The notes below the pieces were generated by a model. It was not told where the DNA came from. It made no database searches and saw only the letters and a list, made by a program, of their open reading frames with translations. Below, in pieces: positions 43,866 to 54,689 of a stretch of 64,000 bases of DNA (position 1 is its first letter; every line of letters begins with the position of its first letter). This DNA is from Cristatella mucedo (Eukaryota; Bryozoa; Phylactolaemata; Cristatellidae). The stretch covers positions 188,001 to 252,000 of the forward strand of contig WPIO01000133.1 of the NCBI GenBank assembly GCA_009760855.2, written 5' to 3'. The translations under genes were made by a program, and so were the position numbers.

Positions 43866-43986
43866 TCTGACAGGGTTCCTGAAAGCCGCTTAAGCTGTGA
43901 GTGCACTATACAAAACTCTCCTGCGTAACACCCACATAGTCTTTATGACTTTTTGGAGTTACAGACGGAGATACATTACATTACAG
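43866..43986 (+). mobile_element. LINE-2fam 3' UTR insertion
   Basis: About 120 bases of LINE-2fam 3' UTR (TGAAAGCCGCTTAAGCTGTG to GAGATACATTACATT). It is flanked by ACAGGGT on both sides, present only once in arm 2 of the inverted duplication. Confidence 0.85.
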
Positions 43987-44389
43987 GGTCGTTGGTGAAG
44001 TGGCTTTCGCAGTTTAGGAACAATTAGCTATACCACCTTCACTTTTCGCTTTAGATTTCGGTTGAATCCAAAGTTGACAGTTTTACCTAAAATTGCTAAC
44101 AATTCGCTATCAAATAACCAGCGTTATTCTACAATTATCTCAGAAACACCATCGGCTGTTAAAAATAGTTTGCAGGAGACGTCTAGCAGTTCCTTACAGG
44201 AAATAATCGAGTGGGGTAGACCGTATCATTTGCAGGAGATGAATAAAAATTCGTGTTAAAAACAGCGACAGACTAAGTGAGCTTGCAACTTGACTTGCTG
44301 GATGAAATCGTCTTGGTCAAACAGGCTCCAACAAACAAAACTTGGTCAAACAGGCTCAATGAGTCTAACAATTCTAGCCACGTTCTTCA

Positions 44390-44485
44390 TCTCGTGATCC
44401 CGGAATACTCGTTGGGTGGTTTTATGAGTTCAGTGAATGCTTCGTTGCTCCTAGCATTGCAGAATGCTTAATCCATTAGTGTGTC
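44390..44485 (-). promoter_or_regulatory. Relic of the peptide-gene upstream region (arm 1)
   Basis: Plus-strand GATCCCGGAATACTCGTTGG, GAATGCTTCG, TTGCTCCTAGCATTGCAG and TGCTTAATC align in order with 890-960 upstream of gene A. No TATA box or exon survives next to it. Confidence 0.5.
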
Positions 44486-44999
44486 ACCTGCCTAGGCACC
44501 TGGACTATGGCACACGCAACCTTTTGATTTCATTTGATGCTTTTTCAAGGTGACGCATATCGGGAAGTTCAAAGATTCTCGAGTTGTTCGTGAGGGCAGT
44601 ACCTTTCGCGTACTCGGTAAACTTAATGGTGAAATTAATGCACGACAAGTTTTCTACGCTTAAAGATCGTCAATAATAAATTGTATTGTCGACGAAGCTA
44701 CCAATTTGGTAGGGCTTGCCGTCAATGCACCTCTTTAGCACTGTATTACTTAGATATTCCCATATTGCATCCTCGCCTTTAATCAGAATGATATACGTTC
44801 AAGAATCGGCAATATATTGAAAAGAAATGCGAGCAGTCTTAAGATGGCTGGTAAAGTACCCAGGTAATGCCAAATACTTCTAAAACTATGTTGCATAAAC
44901 CTAAAGCAGTTTTCGTTGAACTGAAGTGCTGCTGCAGTCATAGCCCTCGCTGTGAGAGCTACAGCTATAAGGCTGACAGGCTGAAATAATATGATAAAG

Positions 45000-45540
45000 G
45001 TGCGTCAAAGTGAATAAAAGAACCTTGAATTCAATGAGCTGGTGGATTGGGAGCCAATTCTGCATGACCATCCATAAGTCGGACTGCTATACTCAAGACG
45101 GGAAACTGACACTGACCACCCCCAGGTTAAGCGGTAGAGTGTCTTTTTCTTTACTATGGTTTGACAGCACAATGCACAGAGCTCCGTAGGCGTGCAAGTT
45201 GCGAGTGACATTTGTCATTTTTGGAAGTTGGTCTTTGATGAACTTATTTGGTCTCAGTCTCCAAGTCAAAATTGACCAATACCATATCAATGACATACAG
45301 GTCAAAGTAGGCAGAAGTGATTGTTTAGCCGTTATCATCTACTAAACCAATGTCATTTTTGAACAGTTTACCTAGATTTTGTGCTGGTGCTGCAGTTGAA
45401 ATTAGCTCGCAGAGCCGATGCGAGCGTTCAGGTTTCCAGTTTCCGAGTCACACTTGCTATGCCCACAACTAGTAAGTTGATTTTATGGTAGTTTTATTTA
45501 AGAATATTTGCTCCACTCTGCCGCTAGGTTTGTCTGACGT
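45000..45540 (-). mobile_element. Old LINE-1fam-like copy in arm 1
   Basis: Minus-strand counterpart of 61,880-62,560 and 62,640-63,130. The landmark GGATTGGGAGCCAATTCTGC corresponds to the ...HWLPVKQRI... region, and 45,420-45,510 to the GKPSVIQ region. Confidence 0.55.
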
Positions 45541-45544
45541 TGGC

Positions 45545-45720
45545 GTAGCAGTAGCCACACCACACAACTGCTGACCAACCTGCAGTGACTCTGAGACAAG
45601 TAATGTAAAGAAGTCAAGGATTCGTCACTTAATTATCGATCCCTTGATTCTCTGGCTCCATTCTACTTATAAGAACTTTTTCGCATTCAGGCCAGGCCTA
45701 GTGCCTTATGCTGTAATTTA
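45545..45720 (+). mobile_element. LINE-1fam-like fragment
   Basis: Plus-strand CGCTAGGTTTGTCTGACGTT, ACAACTGCTGACCAACCTGC and GATTCTCTGGCTCC follow the SAARLVCR...LADLHW...LHSMAP order. Confidence 0.55.
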
Positions 45721-45749
45721 TCTTTTCCCTCAGGATTAATTGCAGTTTA

Positions 45750-46090
<341 letters not shown>

Positions 46091-46189
46091 AGTTTAATCT
46101 CTCTTTTCCTTCAGCATTAATTTGCAGTGAACTCAACTCTTGGGGAGTCCCTGCGTTCAATTATTGGGCTTTTAAACGCTGGAAACAAC

Positions 46190-46545
46190 ATGCTCTCCTT
46201 TGAAAATGATTTAAAAAGAAGCTAAAGCGATTTTTTCGACGGCTTTCAGATTTTTCTTTGTTTGATCAAGCCTGCTGAACCTTTGCATGCTGCCACAAAC
46301 CATATTTAAATGATAAATTTGTACATGCACCTTAACCGTGTTGTTTTTGTAGAACCTATGTGCTTTAGCAGTAACCGTTCGATTAAGCCTCCTTTGCAAG
46401 TAAATTGCTTTAGAAATTCCTTTTATTTAGCTTTTCTGAAGGCTCGATGCAAATGTATTATAGGAATATTATTATCAATTGATAAATATAAGTCACGTTT
46501 GCAGAAACTACTAAGGAGTATTCGCTGTGTGAAAGCTGTGGCTTA
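46190..46545 (+). mobile_element. Decayed LINE-1fam-like 3' UTR
   Basis: CATGCTGCCACAAACCATAT and CACCTTAACCGTGTTG follow the LINE 3' UTR order. A hairpin is not recognisable. Confidence 0.5.
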
Positions 46546-46900
46546 ATAATAACAGTAGTAGTGATAGTAACAATATTTTAGTAAAATGCTCTCAGAGAAC
46601 TAAAAATCTTTCGAGAAACTTTAGATTTATGCAAAAGGAACATGATTGAATTTTGGCCGCTGGCGTGCTGAATGTCAACAAGCACGACGAGGCTGTGAAT
46701 GACGAGTGTGGGGTCAGCGTGTAAAAATAGTTAGTGGCAGCATGCAATAGTGTCAGCATCTTCAAGCTCACACTGGATGAATCACGCGAAGCCACTAAAT
46801 GCTGTGGCAAATAAATGCGTTCAAGTGCTTCTTTTCAATGACGTCAAGTCAGGAAATGCTGTGAACAAGATTTCCGAAAAACTCAGTTTTGAAAGAGAAC
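46546..46900 (-). mobile_element. LINE-1fam-like 3' end, decayed
   Basis: Minus-strand tail and hairpin (AATGCTCTCAGAGAACTAAA), 3' UTR (GTTAGTGGCAGCATGC), then GCCACTAAATGCTGTGGC and TCAAGTCAGGAAATGCTG. The plus frame 46,750-47,016 is its antisense shadow. Confidence 0.6.
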
Positions 46901-46904
46901 TGTT

Positions 46905-47330
46905 TACTCAAAAAAGCTGTCAACTGCTAGACTTTATTGTTTATTATATCTTTGCTACTTTTCCAATCAATTGCTTTCTTGTGATAAGCATCCTTTTACG
47001 ATATATATTTCCTTAAAGTTGTACATTATTGCGTTTTCACTTCTTACAATAATGTTTCATCATAAAAGTACATTCAGCTATTTGTCATTAAAATAAGTAA
47101 TCTTAACTTTTGACGGAAATTCATAGGGCCCGAAAAACTCATTCTATGTTCCTTGATGTATTTTTAATTAAAATTTTAGATGCTAAACTTATATGAGATT
47201 GTTTGTGAACTTGCCGGAATTCTTGCCTGATGAGCTTGTATTTGTATTAAAACCTCATAAACTGCCCACCTCTCCAAAACCACTAAAGATCCATCTTAAT
47301 GAATCAACAAATTTGATTCATTTTGAATTG
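46905..47330. other. Unassigned AT-rich interval
   Basis: No gene recognised. Confidence 0.35.
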
Positions 47331-47334
47331 GCAA

Positions 47335-50120
47335 TTAATAATAATAATATTAATAATGCACTTGATAAATGCCCACAGAGAACTCAATCTCATTCTAGGC
47401 ACTTTACATTTCCAAAAAACAGAAATGTAATTGAATGGTGAGTAATATCATAATTATAATAATAATGCACTTGATAAAGGACAAAACACGGGAACCCACT
47501 AAATGCTGCCCAAAATAGGTGGGTTTTCAAGTTCTTTTTTAACGTGGTCAAGTCAGGGGATGTTCTGACGCAAGGCGGGAGGGAGTTCCAAGCTTTGAGA
47601 GCATACGAACTAAATGCACGGTCTCCAAAAGATTTGAGGTTTGTGCAACGAATTGGTAGGCTGTCGGATTCCGAAAAGCTATTGGTACGATGCTTGGCCT
47701 GGTGGGGGAGTAGATCTGATTATTAGGCTGTATCGAACGAATGAAGGGACCTGAAAGTGAGCAGTATAACCTTGAAGTCGATCCATTGCTTGACTGGTAG
47801 CCAGTGCAGATCGGCGAGAAGTGGTGTGATGTGTCAACTGCGACTCTCACGACAGACAAGCCTAGCTGCTGAGTTTTGCACCAGATGCTATCGTATGATA
47901 GCACATGCCGGTAGGCCAGTAAGCAGTGAGTTGCAGAAGTCAGGACGAGACGTCACGAATGCTTGAACAGACTTAGACGTGGTATCCTTATCTAAACAAG
48001 CCCGAATTTTAGCAATGTTATGTAGCTGAAAGTAGGCAGATTAGACCATGGAGCTGATGTGGTCGTCTAACGGGAGGTCTCTTTCAAACATGACCCCTAG
48101 ATATCGAGCTGATTCAATAGGAGATACGCTGGCAGAGCCAATTTCTAGAGTCTGCCTTTCCAATTTCTGAATCACACTAGGTTTTTCCATAACTAGGAAG
48201 TTATTTTTATAATCGTTTAGTTTTAGAAAATTTGAAACCATACATGTGTGGATGTCATCAAGGCGTGCAGCGAGTTGAGGGAATTTGAGGTGCTCGAAGG
48301 CTGTGAGGGATCAAAGCAAAGGTTCAACAGAGGGTCATACGCATAGAAGTGAAAGCCTAGATTGTGCTTCACAATCACATCAACAAGAGGGACAGTATAA
48401 ACCGTGAAAAGAACCGGACCATGCACGGAGCCCTGAGGTAGTCCATATTTCAGAGGTACTTCAGATGATCTTCGTCTATTCACGTCAATACTCTGGAGTC
48501 TCCCACTGAGATAGGACCTGAACCACTGCAGAGCAGTGCCAGTGATGCCCAGGCGAGATGAGAGATGCTCTAGAAGAACTTTGGGATCGATTGTATCAAA
48601 AGCTGCTGCAAGATCAAACAAAACAAGAAGAGACACTATACCCATGTCTGCATTCCTACGTTGGTCGTTGTATACCCTAATCAATGCTGACTGTGGAGTG
48701 ATTAGCTCTCAAGCCAGACTAGAACTTTCTAGCAAGGTTTGAAGTTTCAATATATGAGTTCAGCTGGTCAGCCGCGACCTGTTCCAGTTTCTTTGATAGG
48801 AATGGTAACAGGAAGAATGGGCGGTAGTTGCTTGAGTTCTCTTGGTCTAGTGTCGCTTCGTTGAGAAGTGGCCTGACTACAGCTTTTGTTAAAGTGCTGT
48901 TACATGACCTGGGGCTAATGACATATTAATGATGTCATTTTTGCAGCCAGGAATCAGGGAACGGCATCCTATTTGGGATGCTGTAATCGCAGGGATGGAT
49001 TCCCTGATCTTGTCTATCTTCTGCACAAAGAATGGATAGAAGGGATCGGCTAGATCATCAGAGCGGTCATCATGTTAGGAGCTAATCAGGGTGCGGTTAA
49101 AGAGATAGCTGATCGGCGACATCAGCATTTATGGATTGTGCACATGTGATTCAACAATGCTTTTACAGAAGCTAGACTTGGCTTGTGCTTGGATCGATGG
49201 GTACTACCTACAGTAGTCTTCATATGCCTGTCCATGGAAAATCAGTCCAGATCGTGTAGATGAATTTTTTAAGCTTGGGCTTAGTAGACCTGGCTAGTTT
49301 AATGTCCGTGGTAAACCATAGGCCTTCTGAGCGAGGGCGCACAGTGTGCTTTATCAGAGGAACAAACTCGTCGAACGTGTCAGCTAGTGTCGTGTTGTAG
49401 CTATCTACTAATGATGTCAGATCGGAGGGAGGACTGAGCAGCAGAGGCGAAGCAGATATTCTCACACGGACAGCATCACTGTCAAAGGTTTTGCAGTTTG
49501 GCTAGTCACAGTTTTTTTTTCAGAGGAGGAGGTGGGCACACACTGTAGATTGAATAAGATCTACATGTGGTCAGATAAGCAGGACTTGGTAATAATTAGT
49601 GATGACAAAGTGCAGATGTATGAGAAAATATGGTAAAGTGAGTGACCCTTGATGTGAGTAGGGCCATGGACGTGAGCCGAAAGAGACGATGAGTCAGTCA
49701 ATGCACTAAATTCGGTTGTGAAAGCTTCAGATACGTTATCAAGGTGGACGTTGAAATCACCCATAACGAGGAAGAATGGATTTCCTAAACACAGAATCGA
49801 AACGAGATCGGATAAATCTGAGATAAAGAAGGAATCGGTACCTCGTGGGCAATAGACTACTGCCACTATTGGTAGCTTCTTTTTGGATGAGACCAAGACA
49901 ATTGATGCATAAGACAGCTTTGCCGGTACAGCAAATGGCTTGAAGTTGAATTTCGAACTCACGATAACAGCAACTCGACCTCCAGTTTTGATTGATCTAG
50001 GGGTGGGAACGAACGAGAAACCAGATAGGGTTGAGTCTTTAATTGTCGGGCAGTTTATCCCTTTTAGCTAAGTTTCAGTTAGGACGAGAAGGTCGATACC
50101 ATTTTCGCAAATGAGGTCGA
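47335..50120 (-). mobile_element. LINE-1fam, nearly full-length, disabled
   Basis: Starts with two successive 3' tails (47,335-47,450 and 47,450-47,480); the second lacks hairpin and 3' UTR and runs straight into the coding region. Reverse-transcriptase frames are at 48,223-48,684 (LLVLFDLAAAFDTIDPKVLL, LKYGLPQGSVHGPVLFTVY, FHFYAYDPLLNLCF) and 48,041-48,241. The catalytic YADD is YAYD here. The endonuclease frame 49,561-49,962 includes LPIVAVVYCPRGTDSFF and VMGDFNVHLDNVSEAF. Sequence continues to the DLLTLTETW region at about 50,110. Many stops. Confidence 0.85.
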
Positions 50121-50229
50121 TTATTACCAGAGTTTTATTTCACATTTAGCAACGATTCAAAAGGCAAGCGTTAAGTCAATTAGGGGTGACAGGTGTCTCT
50201 TTAAGACTGCCACACTGGTTTCGCCTAGT

Positions 50230-50328
50230 GTTTAATGTGATCACTCCGACTCAGGTCTAGCTGAGTGCATGGGCTCGAGCCCCAAGGCACATGGTGAAGC
50301 GCCTGAATACAGATTAAGTAAACTACAA
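50230..50328 (+). mobile_element. SINE family 2, truncated
   Basis: CATGGGCTCGAGCCCCAAGG (T-arm-like), then GGTGAAGCGCCTGAATACAG and ATTAAGTAAAC: head and partial LINE-type tail, as at 16,263-16,400. Confidence 0.5.
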
Positions 50329-51370
50329 TAATTATAATAATGCACTTGATAAAGCGTCCTCGGAGAACTGAATCTCTTTCTAGTTGCTTTACATTTGCTG
50401 CAAAGGGAAACGCGTTTGATTGGTGAGTAATATCATGGTTGACAAAAAACATGACTAACATCAGTTTCTCTTGGAGTGCGATACCACAGGTTTGTATTTT
50501 TATGTTAATCCAGCAAAACATAAACAGCTGCAGTTTTGACTTTTTTATTCAGAGAGGAAAACAGCTGTTTTACGGTTACCTTCAAGCAGTTACCGGAATC
50601 CCTAATCGCAACTTCAGTCAAAGTTACTCGTAGCCTTTGGTATGGTAGGAAGTAAAGACCAGGTCTTAAAATAATTTGACTTTTCCACCAGGTGTGGGTA
50701 AGCAATTTGATTCAGTAAAGCGTGTGGTTTTATACGTAGCCTGATGGTGGAGATGATGTTATAGGTAGGGCAGAGCTTAACGATAAAGGGACCTAAAAGT
50801 GAGCGTCCAAACCGTGACATTGATTCGCCACTTAACTAAGACCCAGTGCAGAATTGCGATTTGGCGTGATGTGGCCACTGCCACAGAATGAGCCATTGGC
50901 CACTGCCATCAGAATGAGCACGTATAGATACAGAGCTATGTACAGGCTGTAAGCACCTGATTGTGGACGTTTCTAGACCGGCAAGCAGTGAATTACAGAA
51001 GTCGTTACATGTTGTGACACAAGCTTGTACTATATTAAATGTGGTATGGCTGTCAAAGCAAGCCCGAAGTTAAGCTTAATATTTAATTACAATATAGCTG
51101 ACGTGTAACAATCAGGAATTAATTATTAAATATTCTGGTTATTAATATTTAAACTGCATCTAATCATGATAAATAATAATAATTTATTAAATATAGCTGA
51201 AGGGAAGAATAAAGCTGACAAATAAATAAATAGTTAATTATTTAGTGTAATGTAGCTGACGGGACAAAGACGAGACTGTGGAGCTGAAGCGGCCGCCCAA
51301 TGAAAGGTAACTTTAAACATTACCCCTACACTTGTAACAGAAGCAGCAAGATATGAGGTGGGAGAGCCGG
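50329..51370 (-). mobile_element. LINE-1fam 3' end, old
   Basis: ATAATAATGCACTTGATAAAG tail, hairpin, then decayed coding region. GTGATGTGGCCACTGCCAC and CTGTGGAGCTGAAGCGGCCG are recognisable. An AT-rich insert of about 170 bases (51,075-51,250) breaks it. Confidence 0.65.
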
Positions 51371-51854
51371 GTAGTAAGTTTTCCATTGGATCCAACGTAT
51401 TTGCCGAGAAGATTTCAGTTCAAGGCTATTGTGAGTTAATCCAACTTGGTGCAGCAAGTCGACGACGAAAATCTGTACCCTTTATCAGCCTTCTCATTCA
51501 TGCTATTAAATTTCTAGTCTTTATATTGACTCTCCTCGTATCAGATCATGGTAAATGATCGGCAAGGCAGTAATACTTGAATTTCTGAGTTAGGTATTGC
51601 CGAAAGCAGCATTTGCTGCCGGCTCTGGCAAAAATCCTAGCCTAATTATCGATATCACCAATTCACTGTAAACTAACCGCATTCCATACTTTTCTTGCGT
51701 TAAAACTACAATTTCAGACTTCGAAGAGCCTGAGAATAGATCGCTTGAGAGATTACCATCCAATATCACGTTTTTGAAAATTTCCAAGAATATAAAGGGG
51801 ATGTTTTCGCCAAGATCTAGCCGCCTACGTGTCTTACAGACATTATGACTAAGC

Positions 51855-51943
51855 ATGATGCAACGTATGGAGCAACTAGTCTTTCGCGGAACTCAACAAA
51901 CAACTGGATGCGTGTTCCTGGTCATAACCAGCATTTTTCGTAT
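51855..51943 (+). promoter_or_regulatory. Conserved upstream module of peptide gene D
   Basis: GCATGATGCAACGTATGGAG, then TCTTTCGCGGAACTC and GTGTTCCTGGTCATAACC aligns with genes A, B and locus C at the same distance from the TATA box. 51,374-51,850 upstream shows no other element that I recognise. Confidence 0.55.
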
Positions 51944-51950
51944 TATATAA
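51944..51950 (+). promoter_or_regulatory. TATA box of peptide gene D
   Basis: TATATAA, 54 bases upstream of the last base of the noncoding first exon (donor GGTAAGT, intron starting at 52,005). The transcription start is expected near 51,974. Confidence 0.7.
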
Positions 51951-52680
51951 ACCACGAGGGTTTCGGCAATGTTATGCAGTGTCTGCTGTCTATCTTGGCC
52001 AACGGTAAGTCGTAATCAGGACAATCTTATGGCCTAGCCTTGTTTTTCTTGTCTGCATGCGTCTGCCTTTGTTTTACCCCTAAGTATTTGCAAGGAAGGG
52101 TAATATGCTTTAAGCTCACACTATAAAGAGAGTGTGGTAACTCGATAAAACCTTTACGGTCTGCTGCAAGCAAGCTAGCCACTCCTTCTCATTGCTCGAG
52201 CTGCTCGTGACGAGTGTCCTAGCAAGGAACCGTCACGGATACGATCAAATTGTAGATCGTATGCATTTATAGGGCCGTAAAATTAGCCGATAAGTATTGG
52301 CACTAAATGAAATTTAGTTGGAAGCTTAACATAGATCCTTGTAGCATAGTTAAATTAGAATCAGACGGTCTAGGTTAAATTTCAGGGAAGTTTTCAAGGT
52401 CTTGCAAATTATGCAAACCAAGTTATGCCGACGCTTGCTAGTAATAATTACAATTTTAATTTTCATTATTATACGAGGAATAATGCGTCAGTTGAAGCTC
52501 AACTTACTGTTGGATATTGGAAACGTTAAACTAAAGTTGGTTGATTTTTCGTACAGAAGGAAACACAGGAACTGTGCTTTATTGGAACAGCGTGTCACGT
52601 GGCTAATGGACGCATTGCATTGTTGCTGCCCTTGGAGCGAAAGCTTGTCTGTCTTATTGCTGGCAATTAATTTCAGAAAA

Positions 52681-53234
52681 ATGAAGTCTCTCGCCGTCGC
52701 TGTTGCCCTGTGCCTGCTGTTCAGTGTAGTGACGTCTGAGGTAAGTGCGATCGAGTTTGTAAACAATCATAAAATCAAGTTGGCAAAGCCGAATATCTGG
52801 CTAGCGATTGGCTGAGCTAAAGGGGTCTTACGATGCAAGGAGAACTGCAGATGCGAAATTCGCTGCAGCTGTAGCTGCTATTCTTTCTTCGCTGCCTGCC
52901 ACAGGCGCCGTGGCAGCGAGACCATTTCCGCTTGGCTGTATTTCAGACGGTTCAGGAAAATTCTGAAGTTAGCTCCGGGCTTGATGCTGAACTGGACGAG
53001 CTGTTTGAAGGTAATTACTGTCAGAGCCACACCCGTTGAACAGGATGTCGCTTGGCATTTTGCACAGCTCAGCTATAATGGTGCAAAAATAATACATTTG
53101 ATATATATATATCTGGTATTGTTTCAGAATACGCCGAAACCAAAAGGAGTTTTTGGAAGAGAATAGGAAAGTGGGCCTTGAAGGCAGCTCCATACGCACT
53201 CAAGTACGGCCTACCTGTCGTTGGGAGAAAGTGA
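52681..53234 (+). CDS. Peptide gene D, secreted cationic amphipathic peptide precursor
   Basis: Three coding exons: 52,681-52,740 (MKSLAVAVALCLLFSVVTSE, signal peptide, phase 0), 52,947-53,010 (TVQENSEVSSGLDAELDELF, then E, phase 1) and 53,128-53,234. All introns are GT-AG (206 and 117 bases). A noncoding first exon (about 51,974-52,004) joins through a 672-base intron ending TTTCAG at 52,676. The 76-residue precursor has nine acidic residues in the 28-residue propiece, which ends ETKR. The last 28 residues start SFWKRIGKW, continue ALKAAPYALKY and end GLPVVGRK, with seven basic and no acidic residues. Lys-Arg should release the peptide, and Gly-Arg-Lys predicts C-terminal Val amidation. This build (signal, anionic propiece, amidated cationic helix with an FW start and a central proline) is that of linear antimicrobial peptides, so defence is the likely but unproven role. 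I do not match it to a named family. AATAAA follows at 53,336-53,341. Longer frames overlapping exon 1 (52,402-52,815) read through introns and are rejected. Confidence 0.8.
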
Positions 53235-53335
53235 TGGGTAGGTAGCAGCTCGGAGAAAGTGATGGGTAGCCACGAAAATATCGCATCTGCATCGCAAGGA
53301 AAATGAATTTCTCGATTGTACGTGCTAATCTTCAA

Positions 53336-53341
53336 AATAAA
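53336..53341 (+). terminator. Polyadenylation signal of peptide gene D
   Basis: AATAAA 101 bases after the stop codon, followed within 30 bases by a GT- and T-rich stretch (GATTGTCGCTCTTTTTTT). Confidence 0.65.
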
Positions 53342-53468
53342 TGCATTTGAGCAAAGATTGTCGCTCTTTTTTTATTTGCACATTTGAAGAACGGAGTAAC
53401 AAAATGGTCGCTTTCAGAAGGTTCTACGGGTAACGAACAGGACAGGAAATTGGTACGCTATTTAGAGC

Positions 53469-53690
53469 ATGTGGTCAATTGCGGATAAATATATATTCAT
53501 TAAATTCGTTCAGTACAGAAGGAAATTGTTGAGATTTCTTCAGAAGTATTACGGTAAACATTCTGTACGAGCTGGTCAGCCTTTCAGTACTACTACTGCT
53601 ACACCAGAGCGATGCGGCGCGGATATTCGCGAGCAGTTGTTAGTCAGACAGATGACAGCTCTCGTTCGCATTTATCAAGTGGAGGGCTAG
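53469..53690 (+). CDS. Small basic open frame downstream of gene D, unrecognised
   Basis: A 73-residue frame, rich in Lys/Arg and aromatic residues early on (QYRRKLLRFLQKYYGKHSV), then a Thr-rich part and a C-terminal LVRQMTALVRIYQVEG. TTCAG lies at 53,510-53,514, just before TACAGAAGG, so the real start could be an exon start there rather than the Met. The stop codon is followed within three bases by AATAAA. I see no signal-peptide exon between gene D and this frame. It could be a last exon of an unmodelled gene or a chance frame. Confidence 0.3.
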   Translation: MWSIADKYIFIKFVQYRRKLLRFLQKYYGKHSVRAGQPFSTTTATPERCGADIREQLLVRQMTALVRIYQVEG

Positions 53691-53794
53691 AAATAAAACA
53701 CAGTCACGAACATTATCTATTTTATAAATTACTGCTGCCTAATGCCCGAACTTGAAGTGCGTATTCAGATTTCGAATGATGTTGCATCACAGAG

Positions 53795-54215
53795 TTCGCA
53801 TCAGTTCAGCCTGTCCACGCCCTCAGATCCTGCGTGGACAATACATTAGCTGTCCCATTTCTCCGCTTACAGAGAGTTGGCGACAGAAGCTTTAGCTCTG
53901 CAGGTCCTAGACTGTGGAACTCGCTTCTACAATTCTTACGCAACGACGACTGCCCTCCTACTGGCGGCTATGGCACATCCTTTTCAGCGGTCCTGAGCTG
54001 CTACTTACTACCTCAACTGCTCTCCTTACTCTGCTACGCTTCTCACTTTCTCTTTGTTGCGTGAGGCGAAGTCTGTTGGCTATCGAATGCGTACCGAAAG
54101 CCGCTTAGGCTGTGATTGCGCTATACAAACTCTCCTGCGTAACACCTACATGGTCTATATGACTTTGTGGCGTTACAGACGGAGATACATTACCTTACAG
54201 TTGTCAGAACAAAGA
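53795..54215 (+). mobile_element. LINE-2fam 3' end
   Basis: CATCAGTTCAGCCTGTCCAC, then a frame (53,834-54,064) reading GDRSFSSAGPRLWNSLLQFL, 3' UTR (GCCGCTTAGGCTGTGATTGC) and GAGATACATTACCTTACAG tail. 5'-truncated. Confidence 0.85.
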
Positions 54216-54374
54216 ATCAATTGTTCTACTTCCTCTAACTATGTAACGCCAGTTTGAATTGGATGTCCGACAATGTAAACATCCTATTTACAAACAGGTT
54301 TACCACCTTAAATTTCTCACTACAATTCACGCATTAGAGAATTTCTACCTTCTGGGCAATAAATGCAAATTAGC

Positions 54375-54448
54375 AAATGTAAAGCGCCTAGAAATAGATT
54401 AAGTTATCTGAGGGCGCTTTATCAAGTACATTGTTATTATTATTTTTA
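54375..54448 (+). mobile_element. LINE-1fam 3' tail only
   Basis: AAATGTAAAGCGCCTAGAAA, TAGATTAAGTTATCTGAGGG, CGCTTTATCAAGTAC and an (ATT)n tail: a complete terminal hairpin with no body. Confidence 0.75.
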
Positions 54449-54452
54449 AATT

Positions 54453-54605
54453 ATGTACAGAGAAAAGGAAAGGCTGAACTTTGTAACGGGAAACTATGTT
54501 TGCAAGAGGGAGTGCAGAAGTTGTGAAAATAAGAAGACCGAGTGCGGAACCTGGAGATCACCTTGCACGCGAGTGCCATTGATGCGCTTGGGAAAGAAAA
54601 ATTGA
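54453..54605 (+). other. Short cysteine-rich basic open frame
   Basis: A 50-residue frame starting MYREKERLNF, with five cysteines in a C-x3-C-x2-C-x6-C-x6-C pattern (VCKRECRSCENKK, then TECGTWRSPC) and a basic end RLGKKN. There is no signal peptide, and an upstream exon would be needed for secretion. Directly after, another frame (WERKIEFYFAIYGGREILKE...) ends at a good donor (GTAAGA at 54,680). Either could be an exon; neither is proven. Confidence 0.2.
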
Positions 54606-54689
54606 GTTCTACTTTGCGATCTATGGTGGTCGAGAAATACTGAAGGAAATTGAGCAATGCAAGCAGAAAATCCTCGCACAAGTAAGAAT

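Larger units (their letters stand above)
42360..45560 (+). repeat. Inverted duplication, arm 1
   Basis: 42,360-42,475 and 43,986-45,560 are the reverse complement of about 61,880-64,000, with close matching over at least 1.5 kb. The block 42,476-43,985 is absent from arm 2 and consists of two LINE insertions. The arm contains an old LINE (45,000-45,540, minus) and a relic of the peptide-gene upstream region (44,390-44,485). Homology may continue left beyond what the window shows of arm 2. Confidence 0.85.

Noticed and set aside
52402-52815. 137-residue frame covering the gene D signal-peptide exon
   Set aside because: It reads through the 5' UTR intron and the donor after exon 52,681-52,740. 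The spliced model explains the conserved parts better.
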